In this document: positions 34,481-37,500 of the stretch, one piece after another
Position numbering within the stretch: position 1 is the first letter of the stretch
Layout: every line of letters begins with the position of its first letter
Assembly: GCA_037447605.1 (NCBI GenBank)
Contig: CM074812.1
Location: 124,614-162,113, forward strand
Source: Zygnema circumcarinatum
Taxonomy: Eukaryota; Streptophyta; Zygnematophyceae; Zygnematales; Zygnemataceae
Direction: 5' to 3'
Length of the DNA stretch: 37,500 nucleotides
Notes under the pieces: generated by a model
The model's database searches: none
Seen by the model: the letters and a program-made list of their open reading frames with translations, nothing else
What the model was told of the DNA's origin: nothing
Made by a program: the position numbers and the translations under genes

Positions 34481-34805
34481 CCATAACAACACTTGCAACA
34501 TGTCATGAGCTCCATGGCCTAGCGCCCACATCCCCCCACATGTGGGCCCCTCCCCCGGCCCCGCCGCGTCCGACAGCGACTAAGGGCGACTTCGGGTCAG
34601 CCGTAGGGTCCGTACGACTGCTCGTGCGACGAAAATTTCGGGTACGGTACCGGTAGGGGAGGGCGCCTGAGTTTCGGGCGCTAGGGCGATACATCGCAAT
34701 ATCACCGGCGCATCGGCTGGTGAGGACAGACGTGGCCGGCGCCGGCCGGCCACCGGGCAACAAATGGCCGGCCGGCAGGAACGGTGCCCGCGTGTGCCAG
34801 CGCGT

Positions 34806-34824
34806 ACCCTAACCCTAACCCTAA
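34806..34824. repeat. Short interstitial telomere-like repeat (CCCTAA)3
   Basis: Three exact CCCTAA units, with a further CCCTAAT at 34861-34867, within 90 bp of the SNARE start codon. It may be a telo-box cluster in the promoter or an interstitial telomeric repeat. Confidence 0.9.
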
Positions 34825-34890
34825 TCCTTGCAGGCCATCGTCTCTGCTCTGAGCTTGGAACCCTAATTTGCTTAATTTCCCAGCACACGC

Positions 34891-36221
34891 ATGGCTTATA
34901 AAAGCTATCGGAGCGAGTAAGTTTGTTGCGGGGTTGATTTTACATGATTTGATTTTTTTTCTGGCAGGTTGGGAGGAGGAGGAGGAGGACGACGAAAGTA
35001 GGTAGAGAAGGTAGTAGATGTAGAAGCAGAAACTGCGGCAGTTGGGATAGAGAGGGGAGAGATGGAGGAATAGAGAGGGTGGGAGAGCGGAGGAGCTATG
35101 AGGAGGGGAGAGAGAGTCAGCGGGAGAGAAAAGGTGTGATAAACTATGTATTTATCCGTGCGGCAGCGTTGGTATTTGAATCGTTCCTGACGGACGAATG
35201 CTGGCTGTTTGCAGGAGAGGCTTCACGCAGCGTTCCTCATTACTGGGAGAGCAGAGCGCACAGCTTCAAGTGAAAATCGACGCAAGAGATGAGATAGACA
35301 GTCATGTTTCGGGACTTCGCGCGCAAGTGAACCGCTTGAAACACGTGCGGTTTGCTATTTGGGCTGTTTTCTTTGCTTCTCTTAATTTAATCTGCATAAG
35401 TGAAAGCACTCAGATTTTTCGGACTGAAGTATTTCATTTGTTGCTTCGCATCATTGCAATACTCGGGAGAATTCCAGCTTCAATCGGCTAGTGTTTGCCG
35501 TCTTGGTCTGTCGTGAAGCCTTAAGTTGGTATGTTGACAGGCTGCTACTTGACACAAACCAGCACAAGGGCGCTTCTCTGCAGGTTGCCAGTGAAATTGG
35601 TGATGAAGTGAAGCAGCAACAGGAGCTTCACCAACAATTGGTATGTTCTCTGCCTGTTGCCCCTTCATGGCGTAACGCCAGAATCTGACTTTCCCCGGAA
35701 TACTTGAGCACATTCTCGAGGGGTCACGAAAGTATTTTACGACTTAAGGAAGCTCGACATAGGGCCACAATTGAAACCACGAGGTGAAATTGCTGCTGGT
35801 GTTGGTCGATTTTCAATGTTTATCATTGCAGAAGCATTATGCGTGAAGTCATACTGCAAAGGAAAATACTTCAAGGAAGCATCGACGTTATGTGACGTTC
35901 AATGTTTAAGATTCAAGAGCCTTTGGAGGACTATAAACTGAAGGTTTACGGAATTATGGACGAATGATAGGATAAGGAAGGCTCCTCCGAACCCGTACCT
36001 GAAAGCTTGTCCAACCTTTTTCTTATCAAATGAACCTCCTCCCCTCCTGTGTCTATGTCTGGCAGGAGCAAGCTTTGATATCAGCACGAGCGGCTTTGAA
36101 GAATGGCATGCGGAAACTCAACCAGGCTATAGCGTCTAGCGGGAATGCTTATCTCATTCACGTCATTTTGTTTGCTCTGGGATGCTTCCTTTTGGTCTAT
36201 TTGTGGTCAAAATTCAGCTAA
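34891..36221 (+). CDS. Bet1/SFT1-like Qc-SNARE, 4 exons
   Basis: Exons 34891-34916, 35215-35344, 35584-35640 and 36066-36221 give 122 aa. The first exon codes only MAYKSYRSE and ends in a perfect donor GA|GTAAGT; its phase joins RGFTQRSS, matching the plant Bet1-like N-terminus (PYRSREGLSTR). The SNARE motif runs from IDARDEIDSHVSGLRAQVN through VASEIGDEVKQQQELHQQL to EQALISARAAL, with the central layer glutamine in the QQQ cluster. A C-terminal tail anchor follows (YLIHVILFALGCFLLVYLW). It should act as a Qc-SNARE in ER-Golgi or intra-Golgi fusion, with the N-terminal part in the cytosol. The (GGA)n-like stretch at 34970-35130 is intronic. Confidence 0.92.
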
Positions 36222-36520
36222 TGCACTCCTTACTTTTGTAAATGTATAGCTTTCGAGTGACGAGAAGAGCAGGCTGCCAAGGCCTGCCAATATGAACGGT
36301 TTTGAGTTGAAATAGCAGTCATAGAGCAGCGCTTCCGTTAGGCAGAAAATGTATATGGAGAGAGCGCAATGTACCAAATCCAACCTTGGCCCTTTTTTGG
36401 GTATACTGTCTTAATACGAAAATTTGGTTTGAATGTAGAAGGAGCACCGTACCTTAAAACGTAATTCAACCTTAGTTTTGCAGTAAGGAAAAAGGCGATC
36501 AATACCAAGAAAATATGCCA

Positions 36521-37401
<881 letters not shown>

Positions 37402-37500
37402 CTGAGGCAGAAGAAATGTGAAAATAGGAGAGGGATGAGGAATAGAGAGGGCGGAGAGAATAGTTGAGCGAGGGACAAAGGTGCTCAAATGGAAGGCAAC

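Larger units (their letters stand above)
33324..34890. other. Long intergenic region upstream of the SNARE gene
   Basis: After the propeller gene's 3' UTR there is about 700 bp with nothing recognisable, then the purine-rich GA tract (34085-34480). A GC-rich patch follows (34540-34800) with GTAC-core words (34609-34615, 34640-34651), the palindrome GGCCGGCGCCGGCC (34734-34747) and the CCCTAA repeat. Long open frames over the GA tract on both strands are compositional. Confidence 0.55.

Noticed and set aside
33833-34656. Long open frames on both strands over the GA tract
   Set aside because: All are Ser/Leu/Pro or Arg/Glu/Gly strings produced by the purine repeat.
34968-35134. Extra coding exon for the SNARE gene in the GGA-rich stretch
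   Set aside because: It follows a strong acceptor-like sequence, but the first exon joins 35215 in perfect phase and the product of this stretch is repetitive.

Overview
This is nuclear DNA from a green-lineage eukaryote, most likely a streptophyte (a charophyte-grade alga or an early land plant). The evidence is the gene set and the gene style. There is a plant-type LRR receptor kinase, the separate B subunit of heteromeric ATP-citrate lyase, a FLO6/PTST2-like starch-granule protein with a CBM48, a chloroplast-type TadA, a plant-type Bet1/SFT1 SNARE and a plastid SlyD-type FKBP. All introns used in the models are GT-AG. I do not try to name the genus.

Ten genes can be modelled; for the spliced ones the exon phases join without a break. 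In order they are: LRR receptor kinase (+, 397-4274); seven-bladed RCC1 protein (-, 4972-8644); bicupin-like single-cupin protein with a possible organelle transit peptide (-, 9566-10829); ATP-citrate lyase subunit B (-, 11647-18045, 16 exons, 609 aa); membrane RING-HC protein (-, 19187-20693); BCA2-type zinc-ribbon/RING-H2 protein (+, 21082-23091, no intron); FLO6/PTST2-like CBM48 protein (-, 23986-28688); SlyD-like FKBP (-, 29293-31400); five-bladed beta-propeller, GH43-like protein (+, 31830-33323, no intron); Bet1/SFT1-like Qc-SNARE (+, 34891-36221). An eleventh gene, a chloroplast-type tRNA adenosine deaminase, is cut by the right edge (-, 36521 to beyond 37500).

Two gene pairs are divergent and share short spacers: RING-HC/RING-H2 (388 bp, with palindromes and repeats) and FKBP/GH43-like (429 bp, with a telo-box). 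Convergent pairs are LRR-RLK/RCC1, RING-H2/PTST2 and SNARE/TadA. Five of the eleven products look plastid- or organelle-directed (cupin, PTST2-like, FKBP, GH43-like, TadA), and PTST2-like ties the region to starch metabolism, but there is no sign of an operon-like system or a biosynthetic cluster.

I saw no transposon, virus, CRISPR array or convincing tRNA. The unusual material is regulatory and repetitive: TNCGTACAA (SBP-box type) motifs in a 20-bp tandem array upstream of the PTST2-like gene, recurring GTACGG/CCGTAC words near gene starts, telomere-like TTAGGG repeats read as protein inside the GH43-like gene, and in-frame tandem duplications in three genes. I found no clear previously undescribed system. 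The best leads are the shared RING/RING promoter and the GTAC-core promoter arrays.
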